From assembly GCA_006386115.1 (NCBI GenBank), contig VFIW01000025.1:372001-436000 (forward strand): a DNA stretch of 64,000 nt, in the 5' to 3' direction. Origin of the DNA: Globisporangium splendens (Eukaryota; Oomycota; Peronosporomycetes; Pythiales; Pythiaceae). Of this stretch, positions 54,405 to 62,581 are shown piece after piece (the first letter of the stretch is position 1; each line of letters starts with the position of its first letter). A model generated the notes under the pieces. That model was not told where the DNA came from, did not search any database, and was given only the letters and a program-made list of their open reading frames with translations. The translations under genes and the position numbers were made by a program.

Positions 54405-55811
54405 ATGAACGTCCGCTTCGCTGCTTTTCTCGCGGCCATCGCTGCTGTTGCTGGCTCGGTCAACGCCCTCCCTCGTGTGCACCCTGGCGTGCACCGCACG
54501 CTCGCCAAAGAAGGCAGTGTCAGCTTGATTGTTACCTTGACAGAGACCACAGAATCCACATTGGAGAGCATCCAGGAAGCTGTGTACGCGACCCGTGCTG
54601 ACCGTATCGAAGCGCTCAAGTCCAAGCTGGTAGCTGGCAACAAGCAGGCGTCCGCGGAAGTCGAAGCGCTCTTGACCAACGAAGCCGCTGGTACTTACAG
54701 TCGCTACACGAACTACTGGATCTCGAACCAATTGTTCATCGACTCGGCCTCCTTTGATCTGGTGGTGCAACTTGCTGGCTTGTCCTCGGTTGCGGAGATC
54801 CGCGAGGAACGCACGTACCCAGTCCCAACTCCTCAATTCGAGAACTTCCCAGAATCCAACAAGGAGTTGGTCGGCCAAGAAACGAGTATCAAGGTCATTG
54901 GAGCCAACCAGGTCTGGGCCGATGGTAACATTGGTCAAGGTGTCATCGTCTCCAGCATTGACACCGGCGTGCGTGGTACCCACGAAGCCTTGAAGCGCAA
55001 CTTCCGCGGCGAGTATGGCTGGTACGACCCAGAAGCTAACCTCCCAGAGCCGTACGACCAGGCTGGCCACGGTACTCACACCATGGGCACGATTGCTGGC
55101 AGCAAGGGTATCGGTGTTGCTCCAGGTGCCACCTGGATGGCGTGCCGAGGCTGCCGTACAAACTCTTGCTACGATTCGGACTTGCTCGCGTGTGCGCAGT
55201 GGATCCTGTGCCCAACGTTGACCGATGGCACGAAGGAAGACTGCTCCAAGGCGCCTCACGTTGTGAGCAACAGTTGGGGCGGAGGTCAGGGTGATTTCTG
55301 GTACAAGCCAGCCGTCGATGCCTGGATCAAGGCTGGCATCGTGCCAGTTTTCTCGGCGGGTAACAGCGGACCGGCTTGTGGCACGTCGAACTCCCCAGGC
55401 GACTACCCGAACGTAATCACCGTCGGTTCGGTCACGACCTACGACCGCATCAACAGTTGGAGCTCGCGTGGTCCAACCGTCAATGGCCGTCGCAAGCCCG
55501 ACATCACGGCGCCTGGCTACATGATCCGCTCCTCGTGGAACGACACGGATACTGGCTACGCGACTATCTCGGGAACCAGTATGGCCTGCCCACACGTGAC
55601 TGGCTCTGTCGCGTTGCTCTTGAGCGCTCAACCAGACTTGGCGCTCGATGAAATCAAGGTCGCGTTGTACACCACGACGAAGCAAACTGGTCTCGAGCCT
55701 TCAAACTACACCTGCGGTGGAACTTCGGACAAGGTCTGGCCCAACAACCAATACGGCCACGGTCGCTTGAGCGTGATCGACGCCTACCAAGGCTTCCGAC
55801 CAGCTCCGTAA
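54405..55811 (+). CDS. Secreted subtilisin-like serine protease B (S8, bacillopeptidase F-like)
   Basis: 468 residues from MNVRFAAFLAAIAAVAGSVN (signal peptide). Prodomain to about residue 150. Triad Asp186 (SIDTG), His222 (GHGTHTMG) and Ser392 (SGTSMACPH), with oxyanion Asn320 (GNSGPAC). Ends NNQYGHGRLSVIDAYQGFRP. Bases 54873-55010 are identical to 59489-59626 in subtilisin D although the 5' thirds differ strongly, pointing to conversion between the genes. The 438-codon antisense frame is a shadow. Confidence 0.95.
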   Translation: MNVRFAAFLAAIAAVAGSVNALPRVHPGVHRTLAKEGSVSLIVTLTETTESTLESIQEAVYATRADRIEALKSKLVAGNKQASAEVEALLTNEAAGTYSRYTNYWISNQLFIDSASFDLVVQLAGLSSVAEIREERTYPVPTPQFENFPESNKELVGQETSIKVIGANQVWADGNIGQGVIVSSIDTGVRGTHEALKRNFRGEYGWYDPEANLPEPYDQAGHGTHTMGTIAGSKGIGVAPGATWMACRGCRTNSCYDSDLLACAQWILCPTLTDGTKEDCSKAPHVVSNSWGGGQGDFWYKPAVDAWIKAGIVPVFSAGNSGPACGTSNSPGDYPNVITVGSVTTYDRINSWSSRGPTVNGRRKPDITAPGYMIRSSWNDTDTGYATISGTSMACPHVTGSVALLLSAQPDLALDEIKVALYTTTKQTGLEPSNYTCGGTSDKVWPNNQYGHGRLSVIDAYQGFRPAP

Positions 55812-56084
55812 GCGAGCAACGACTCATCCGAGTTTTGTTGCACGCCGTCCACGCATCGCATGCGGCCCGTTTCAAGGAGAAATGCTAGAGACGAGATCGG
55901 TTGCGATACTCTTATAATCGAAACATCGTTTTCTGTTCATCTACACCATGCACCGTGTGCTAAACAGCTCCCATGTTCGATCGAATTCTTCTCGATCGAT
56001 TCACCGGCAGCACAGACTGCACGTAGCTCTTCGTACTGTATTGTCCTGATTCGACTGTACCCACTTTGACCAAATTTTCTATTT
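55812..56084. other. 3' flank of subtilisin B
   Basis: No gene seen. Confidence 0.4.
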
Positions 56085-56480
56085 TTCTCGAACTTTCGGA
56101 GACCCAGCGCAACGGTGGTTGACGCCATCGGCGGCAGTCAATTTCTGATTGCGCATTTCAACGGAGAAGCACGGATAACCAACTCAAACTTAGCTGTAGA
56201 AATCAACGAGATCACACGTCTGACACGCGGACTCAGCGGATTACACTGGACTCACGTCCAGAGAAAGCATAACGAAGCAGCCGATCTGCTCGCAAACTTC
56301 GCCATGAACACGAAATCGTCACGCAGACTCGCGAGGACCGTCACTGGTAGCCTCGCCCAACAACGAGACCAGGTGCAACAGCATTTAGTCTTCGACCATT
56401 CTTTTAACAATCGGTCGGCTCTACCTGTATTTGTCAGGAGACTGACCGACTTTAGGAAATCTCAATCTAACGATAAATAG
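56085..56480 (+). mobile_element. RNase H fragment of a second, diverged LINE
   Basis: Frame reads GGSQFLIAHFNGEARI, NLAVEINEITRLTRG, HWTHVQRKHNEAADLLANFA, the C-terminal half of an RNase H domain. The usual GDS is GGS here, so the catalytic Asp at that site is lost. It is more diverged from the 9852 element than the palindrome copies are. Confidence 0.6.
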
Positions 56481-57569
56481 ATCTCTTTCCAATTCCATAG
56501 TATTCTATTCTTCTAGTCCGCAGGTGTCCACCTTTCTGTTCAAATGGTCTCACTTGGACAGAAAACAGACGACGTTTCAACATGGACCTTTTCGCTGAGA
56601 TAGTCCTTTTATGTGACTGAGCCCCGTCTGACCTAAACCTGTCGAAGTATTTCGTTGGCAAGGCTCCGAATCACATTAGAAGTTGAGATGAATACTGTCG
56701 GTGCGTGTGCCCACTCTGCGGTCACAGCTCTCTCTCTCTCTCTCTCCGCGGTGAGCTGCCCTGGCAACTGTGAGACAGCATTCGATCTGTGTGTACTGCG
56801 TTGGTGGATGCAATCTTTGCATGTGCACAGTTTAGAAGAGCAAAGAGAGCGCAGGATACTCGAGTCTTATTTTGCGGTGGCTCCAACCAGCGTTTGCGCT
56901 CCTATTGAATGCTCGCTCGGTATGCTCTACGTGACGTGACACATTGGCATCCCGCATGTATCCAAGCAAAGACATTGGTCAACAAAAGCATCTCTTTGCG
57001 TGTCAATTTTTGAAAGGACGTACAAAATGGCATGTGGTCGTTCTACAATGTGTGAAAGTAAGGCAAGGGAGAAGATTATCCCACATGGGTGAGGCAACCA
57101 GTCTTAATTCTTGTTGGCCTTACCATAAGACGCGCTATCTCTTTGGTTCTACTCCTGGGATGCTTCGTCGCTCTTTAGTGCGCTTTCAAATGAATCTGCC
57201 GGCGACCAAGACCTGTTGTCACTGTGTATCAAGGGAGCTCTATGACGGATGGTCTGTATTATGCACAAAAGGTCTTTTGGCCACGAGCTCATTTGCTATC
57301 TGTTATCAGATGATGGAGTCTCAGGACGTGAACGCGGTCAAGCATGCGGCCGCGCATCACCTGATGAGAAATGCACAGATGTGAACTCACACGTCTTTCT
57401 TCTGGGAGCTTCCTTTCCCTTGTTAAAAGAGAAGGAAGCTCCGCGCATTATTAGCGTTAGCACCAGTTTGACGTATCAATCCTAATTTTCGTTCACAGGC
57501 ATCTTTCCAGCTTGCCGGTGACCATTACAACTCGTTTTGCATCGATTGTCCAAGTGATTGCCTTCAACG
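56481..57569. other. Spacer before the subtilisin pseudogene
   Basis: No gene recognised. A (CT)n run lies at about 56728-56746. Confidence 0.4.
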
Positions 57570-58250
57570 ATGAATATCCAATTTACCACCTTCCTCGCCG
57601 CAGTTGCCGAACCCGCGGCTGCACTTCCATGAGTTCGCCCTCGAATGCATTGCACATTTCGAAAAGACAGCATCATCAAGTTGATCGTCATGCTCGCTGA
57701 GAGCATCCAAGACTGGAGACGCTATGCGTGTCGACCGGCGGTACGACCGCATGAGCCAAACTCGATCCATCGAACCAGAAGGCATCGACTGAAGTTGAAG
57801 CGCTCTTGACCAACGAAGTCGCTGGTGGCCACGATGGCTTCAAGGACTTTTGGATCTTTAACCAAGTTGTGCGACTCGCGGGTTTGTCGTTGGCGGCGGA
57901 GATCCATGAAGAGAAGCGGTACCCGATCCTCAAACCAGCGTTCGAGAACTTTTCAGAATCCAACAACGAACTCGTTGGTCGGGAGACCAGCATCAAGGCC
58001 GTCGACGCTGGGTGGGCGGCAACATCGGCCATGGCGTTCCCGGCTCCAGCATTGACACCATGTCCGTGGCACGCACCAGTGCCTCGCGGGAAACTTTTGC
58101 GGTCAGTATGGGCGGTATAATCCAGAGGTTGAGAAGCCTAATTCATACGATGACACCTACACTATGGGCACCATCGCTGGGTTCAAGGCGTTGGTGTCGC
58201 TGCTGGCGTCAACTTGGGTGGTGTGCCGAGGCTGCCGACTCAGCTCTTGA
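57570..58250 (+). pseudogene. Subtilisin pseudogene C
   Basis: Starts ATG AAT ATC like its neighbours and encodes a signal-peptide-like start (MNIQFTTFLAAVA), then a TGA at the LPRVHP position (codon 22), several shifts through the prodomain, a recognisable stretch 57806-57990 (GFKDFWIFNQ, NNELVGRETSIK), remnants of the Asp and His regions (TMSVARTSASRE; YTMGTIAGFK in shifted frames) and the CRGCR motif at about 58225, after which homology ends. The last third, with the catalytic Ser, is absent. Confidence 0.8.
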
Positions 58251-58978
58251 AAACGGGGGACAACCGCAGCTGTATTTGCGAAAGCTACCACCAGTTGTGC
58301 ATCAATGTACCTATTCATGGTGGTGTTATATAAAAGTGTCCTCCTGTAACAATTCTATGACCATCACTCTGTGCGGCTCATTTGGTATCCTCGTAATCAG
58401 ATCCTGAGCCGTGCGTGCCGACCGAGTCCAGTTTGTGCGCGAATGATCATAATCGCACCTCGCAACGGGAAAGTGCCGGTAAGAACTACACAGAAGAATT
58501 AAATAATTCGAGGTTGCGTCAGTCAGTCAATTGCAGTAATCTCCATTCGTCTGCAGACGATGAATGAAGCCCAACCTTCTTGGAGTCATGGACTCGTGCG
58601 TGCGTTCTGCTCGTTCTCGAATGCTACTGATGTGGTCTCGAAGCCAACACTCATCGCCAAAGGCTGCAGCCTTGTGCTCACCTTATCCGGTCTACTGCTT
58701 GAGTGTTCCATGCCACGTGAGTTGGAGAGAACAACATGTGCTTGCATCCATCACGAAAAGACCTCCTCGAGTACAGTGTACTGGTACTGTCCTTTTTCTT
58801 GACCGCGATCAGCGCTCTTCCCTCATGAGGCAGTCAAAGCGAACCTCAAATCCTTGAATCATTTTCATCTTCGAGGCTTCACTCACCTCTGCAGCGCAGC
58901 GGAGCTCTTCACTGAGGAAGAAAGAACGGAGCTCCTCGCTGAAAGAGATCGTTCCAGATCTCTTCGTTTACACATTGG
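58251..58978. other. Upstream flank of subtilisin D
   Basis: No gene seen. Confidence 0.4.
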
Positions 58979-58997
58979 CACAATTCGATTTGCCTTC
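58979..58997 (+). promoter_or_regulatory. FPR promoter of subtilisin D
   Basis: CACAATTCGATTTGCCTTC contains GATTTGCC, near the MAWTTTNCC consensus, about 40-55 nt before the ATG. Confidence 0.55.
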
Positions 58998-59032
58998 TTC
59001 CGCACACAAGTCGTCCCAGGTCACCTCCCAAG

Positions 59033-60433
59033 ATGAACATCCGCTTCGCCACTTTCCTTGCAGCCATCGCTGCGTTTGCCGGCTCCGCGGCCGCACTTCC
59101 GCGCGTCCACCCTGGCGTGCACCGTGCGCTCCAGAAGGATGGCACCGTCAACCTAATCGTCGTGCTGTCGCAGACCACGGAGTCCGCGCTCGAGAGCATC
59201 CAGGAAGCCGCGTACGCGACCCGTGCCGACCGCATTAACGCCATCAAGTCCAAGCTCGTGGAGACCAACAAGCAGGCGTCCGCAGAAGTCGAGTCGCTCT
59301 TGACCAAGGAAGCCGCTGGCAGCCACGACGGCTACAAGAACTTCTGGATCTCGAACCAGGTGTTCATCGACTCGGCGTCGTTCGACTTGGTCGTGCAGCT
59401 CGCTGGCTTGTCCTCTGTCTCGGAGATCCGCGAAGAGCGCAGCTTCCCCGTGTTCAAGCCACAACCCAGCGAGACGAAGGAACTCGTGGGCCAAGAAACG
59501 AGTATCAAGGTCATTGGAGCCAACCAGGTCTGGGCCGATGGTAACATTGGTCAAGGTGTCATCGTCTCCAGCATTGACACCGGCGTGCGTGGTACCCACG
59601 AAGCCTTGAAGCGCAACTTCCGCGGCCAATACGGTTGGTACGACCCAGAAGCGAAGCTCCCCGAGCCGTACGACCAGGCTGGCCACGGTACTCACACCAT
59701 GGGCACGATTGCTGGCAGCAAGGGTGTCGGTGTTGCTCCAGGTGCCACCTGGATGACGTGCCGTGGTTGCCGCACGGACGATTGCTTCGACTCGGACTTG
59801 CTCGCGTGTGCGCAGTGGATCCTGTGCCCAACGTTGACCGATGGCACGAAGGAAGACTGCTCCAAGGCGCCTCAAGTCGTGAGCAACAGTTGGGGCGGAG
59901 GTCAGGGCGACGACTGGTACAAGCCAGCCGTCGATGCCTGGGTTAAGGCCGGTATCATCCCGGTCTTCGCTGCTGGTAACGAAGGTCCAAACTGCACCAC
60001 TGTCTCCTCCCCTGGCGACTACCCGAACGTCATCACGGTCGGCTCCGTCACGACGTGGGACCTCGTCGACAGCTGGAGCTCGCGTGGCCCGACTGTGAAC
60101 GGCCGCCGCAAGCCTGATATCATGGCGCCTGGTTACATGATCCGCTCGGCCTGGAACGAGACCGACGATGGCTACGAGACCATCTCGGGCACCAGTATGG
60201 CCACACCCCACGTGACGGGTTCGATTGCGCTGCTCCTGGCGCAGAACCCCGACGTCTCACCCGACGAGATCAAGGTCGCGCTGTACACGACGACGAAGCA
60301 GACCAACATGGAACCATCCGGGTACACGTGCGGCGGCACGTCGGACCAGGTCTGGCCCAACAACCAGTACGGCCACGGCCGCCTGAGTATCATCGACGCC
60401 TACGAGGGCTTCCGTCCAGCTCCGACGCAATAA
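59033..60433 (+). CDS. Secreted subtilisin-like serine protease D (S8, bacillopeptidase F-like)
   Basis: 466 residues from MNIRFATFLAAIAAFAGSAA (signal peptide). Prodomain about 22-145. Triad Asp182 (SIDTG), His218 (GHGTHTMG) and Ser388 (SGTSMATPH), with oxyanion Asn316 (AGNEGPNC). The N-terminal 12 residues match those of the pseudoprotease at 61093-62511, which faces it tail-to-tail 660 bp away. The middle shares a conversion tract with subtilisin B. Confidence 0.95.
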   Translation: MNIRFATFLAAIAAFAGSAAALPRVHPGVHRALQKDGTVNLIVVLSQTTESALESIQEAAYATRADRINAIKSKLVETNKQASAEVESLLTKEAAGSHDGYKNFWISNQVFIDSASFDLVVQLAGLSSVSEIREERSFPVFKPQPSETKELVGQETSIKVIGANQVWADGNIGQGVIVSSIDTGVRGTHEALKRNFRGQYGWYDPEAKLPEPYDQAGHGTHTMGTIAGSKGVGVAPGATWMTCRGCRTDDCFDSDLLACAQWILCPTLTDGTKEDCSKAPQVVSNSWGGGQGDDWYKPAVDAWVKAGIIPVFAAGNEGPNCTTVSSPGDYPNVITVGSVTTWDLVDSWSSRGPTVNGRRKPDIMAPGYMIRSAWNETDDGYETISGTSMATPHVTGSIALLLAQNPDVSPDEIKVALYTTTKQTNMEPSGYTCGGTSDQVWPNNQYGHGRLSIIDAYEGFRPAPTQ

Positions 60434-60550
60434 GCAAAGGCTGCTTAGCTTTGTCAGCAGTGCTGCAAGTTTATCATTTAACCACGTTGCATGAACATGA
60501 AATGAATGGTATATTTCCCCATGTGATTCTGTCATTTCAAAGGATCCGAA

Positions 60551-60990
60551 ATGAGGGTTTACGGATGGGAACTAGAACAACTATTGCACAGCATCCGGAG
60601 GCGAGACTCTCACCGTGAGAGTGGGTTTTTCGTCAATCCATCCATTTCGAAAATGGCGATTTTTCCAATAACGATTCAGCCGAAAAGCCTACGCAATATC
60701 GCAGCGCAATCGATCCCGACGTCAAGCTCGCAGGTTTACGTCGGTTTTGGAAACTGGAGCAACCAAAACAACATTCGGGTGCATGCACACGGTCCAGTGA
60801 AGGGTCTGTCTACGGAGCTGGCTAACCGGGGGACAGTCGTGCTCGTCGATGAGCACTGTACAAGTAAGCGATGCTCGAGTTGCTTGCAGATTCTCGAGAA
60901 AAGCATATGAGGCACGATCTTCTGGGTATCCAACACATTGCTTCGTCATTAGCATTTTAGAAAAGGAAATCAAAGTCAACAAAGCCGCCA
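60551..60990 (+). mobile_element. TnpB/Fanzor-like nuclease remnant
   Basis: The frame ends YVGFGNWSNQNN, HAHGPVKGLSTELANRG, TVVLVDEHCTSKRCSSC. The order GxWS, a GHxxGPxK-like segment and DExxTSKxCxxC matches the C-terminal RuvC and zinc-ribbon region of TnpB and its eukaryotic relatives (Fanzor). The Glu of the DE motif corresponds to a RuvC acidic residue. The frame stops at 60910, and the expected second zinc pair and NRDxNA motif are not in frame. No N-terminal half and no element ends were found. Too decayed to be active; assignment by motif only. Confidence 0.5.
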
Positions 60991-61092
60991 AAAGCAATGG
61001 TCCCAGAGGCTACTTAAACGCTCTTGCTACAGCGTCATAAACAAAATCAAAAATCAAAAAGCGAAAAGGGTCCACCACCAATTTCACAATAT

Positions 61093-62511
61093 TTACGGCG
61101 CTGGGCGGAAGCCTTCGTAGAGGTTGAGCGCGTTGACGAGACCGTGACCGAACTGGTTGTTGGGCCAGACGCTGTCGGGCAGACCGCCGCACGTGAGGTT
61201 GGACGCCGCGGTCTGAGAGATGCCGGTCTGGTCCGTCGTCGTGTACAGCGCGACCTTGACTTCCGAGACGCTGAAGTCTGGCTGGTAGCTCAGGAGAAGC
61301 GCCACCGTGCCGGTGACGTGGGCCGCGGCGATGCTGGTGCCAGACTTGGTCATGTACGCCGAGTCCGACGTGTTGGTCGCCGAGCGGATGCGCGAACCTG
61401 GGGCGACGACGTCAGGCTTGACGCGCTTCTGGGTGGTCGGACCCTTGCCGCCGAACGTCGAGAGCGTGTTTGTGTTGCCGATCGAGCCGACGGTGATGGC
61501 GTTCGGGTAGTCACCTGGCGACGTCACGGTGCCACAGCTTGGACCAAAGTCGCCAGCCTGGAACACGGACACGATGTCGGCCTTCTCCCAGGCGTCCACG
61601 GCCGGCTTGAACCAGAAATCGTTCTGGGCCGAGTACCACGAGTTGTGCACGATGCGCGGCGCCTTGCTGCAGTCCGTGGCGGTACCCTGAGGGTTCGACG
61701 GACACATAATGAACTGCGAGCACGCGAGAATCTCCGACTCGGGACAGTTGAGTTCATTACACGCCTTGCACGCCGACCACTTGGCCCCAGGCGCAACGCC
61801 GATGCCCTTGGATCCCGCGATGATTCCCATGGCGTGGGTGCCGAAGCCGCTCACGTCGTACGGCTTGGTCGAGTTGCCATTCGGCTCGTACCACCCAAAG
61901 TCGCCGAGGAAGTTGCTCTTGAGAGCCTCGTGCGTGTACAGCACGCCCGAGCCGATGCTCGCGACGATCACGTTCTGACCGATGTTGCCGTCGGCCCAGA
62001 CCTTGTTGGCGCCGATGCGCTGGATGTTCCACTCTTGGCCCACGAGCTCTTGCACGTCGGCGGACTCCGCGACGTCCTTGGATGCCGTCAGCAGCGCTTC
62101 TTCGCGGATCTCAGACACCGACGGGAGCTCCACGAGCTTGGCGACCAGGTCGAACGTCGCCGACTCGATGTGCACTTGGTTCGAGATCCAGAACGTCTTG
62201 TAGCCAGCAAAGAGCGTGCCGGTGCTGGCACTCTCCTGGTTCAGCAGCTTGGACACGGGCGCCACGGCTTGCGTGTGTGCAGCCTCGAGCTTGCTCTTGA
62301 GCGCCTGGATGCGCGCCGTGCGCGATGCGTACGCAGATTCCTGGAAGTTCTCGAGCGTCGACTCGGTCGTCTCGGCGAGCGTCACGATGAGGTTCACGGT
62401 GCCGGCGCTCTGGAGCTTGCGGTGCACGCTCGAGTGCACCTTGGGCGCCGCCGTGGCACAGCCGGTGACGGCCGCGATGGCTGCGAGGAACGTCGCGAAT
62501 CGGATGTTCAT
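61093..62511 (-). CDS. Secreted subtilisin-like pseudoprotease (catalytic Asp, His and oxyanion Asn lost)
   Basis: 472 residues, uninterrupted, from MNIRFATFLAAIAAVTG; the frame extends 59 codons upstream across the promoter, so this ATG is preferred, as in the paralogues. Signal peptide, prodomain (VNLIVTLAETTES, YKTFWISNQVHIESATFDLV) and the full S8 fold are kept (GANKVWADGNIGQ, GIGVAPGAKW, VKPDVVAPGSRIRSA, VWPNNQFGHG, LYEGFRP). Catalytic sites: Asp becomes Gly187 (SIGSG), His becomes Phe223 (SGFGTHAMG), oxyanion Asn becomes Asp321 (AGDFGPSC), and only Ser393 remains (SGTSIAAAH). The Cys-rich loop has CKACNELNC where relatives have CRGCR. It can hardly hydrolyse peptides; the intact frame suggests a retained non-enzymatic role such as inhibitor binding, a decoy or folding, which is inference. 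Confidence 0.93.
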   Translation of the reverse strand: MNIRFATFLAAIAAVTGCATAAPKVHSSVHRKLQSAGTVNLIVTLAETTESTLENFQESAYASRTARIQALKSKLEAAHTQAVAPVSKLLNQESASTGTLFAGYKTFWISNQVHIESATFDLVAKLVELPSVSEIREEALLTASKDVAESADVQELVGQEWNIQRIGANKVWADGNIGQNVIVASIGSGVLYTHEALKSNFLGDFGWYEPNGNSTKPYDVSGFGTHAMGIIAGSKGIGVAPGAKWSACKACNELNCPESEILACSQFIMCPSNPQGTATDCSKAPRIVHNSWYSAQNDFWFKPAVDAWEKADIVSVFQAGDFGPSCGTVTSPGDYPNAITVGSIGNTNTLSTFGGKGPTTQKRVKPDVVAPGSRIRSATNTSDSAYMTKSGTSIAAAHVTGTVALLLSYQPDFSVSEVKVALYTTTDQTGISQTAASNLTCGGLPDSVWPNNQFGHGLVNALNLYEGFRPAP

Positions 62512-62560
62512 GGGGGGAGGTTCGAGTTCTGTGGGGAAGCGAGAGACCTGCGTCGTCGAC

Positions 62561-62581
62561 GGCGAAACCTGCAATGAGCTC
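62561..62581 (-). promoter_or_regulatory. Inr-FPR-like promoter of the pseudoprotease gene
   Basis: The minus strand reads AGCTCATTGCAGGTTTCGCC, an initiator-like GCTCATT followed by a weak FPR, about 50-70 nt before the ATG. It differs from the protease-gene promoters, which have no clear TCATTYY and a stronger FPR. Confidence 0.45.

Noticed and set aside
54369..55685. 438-codon minus-strand open frame
   Set aside because: Antisense shadow of subtilisin B; the same kind of shadow occurs over subtilisin D (59153-60211).
61024..62577. 517-codon plus-strand open frame
   Set aside because: Lies antisense to the pseudoprotease gene; arises from its GC-rich codon use and has no domain features.
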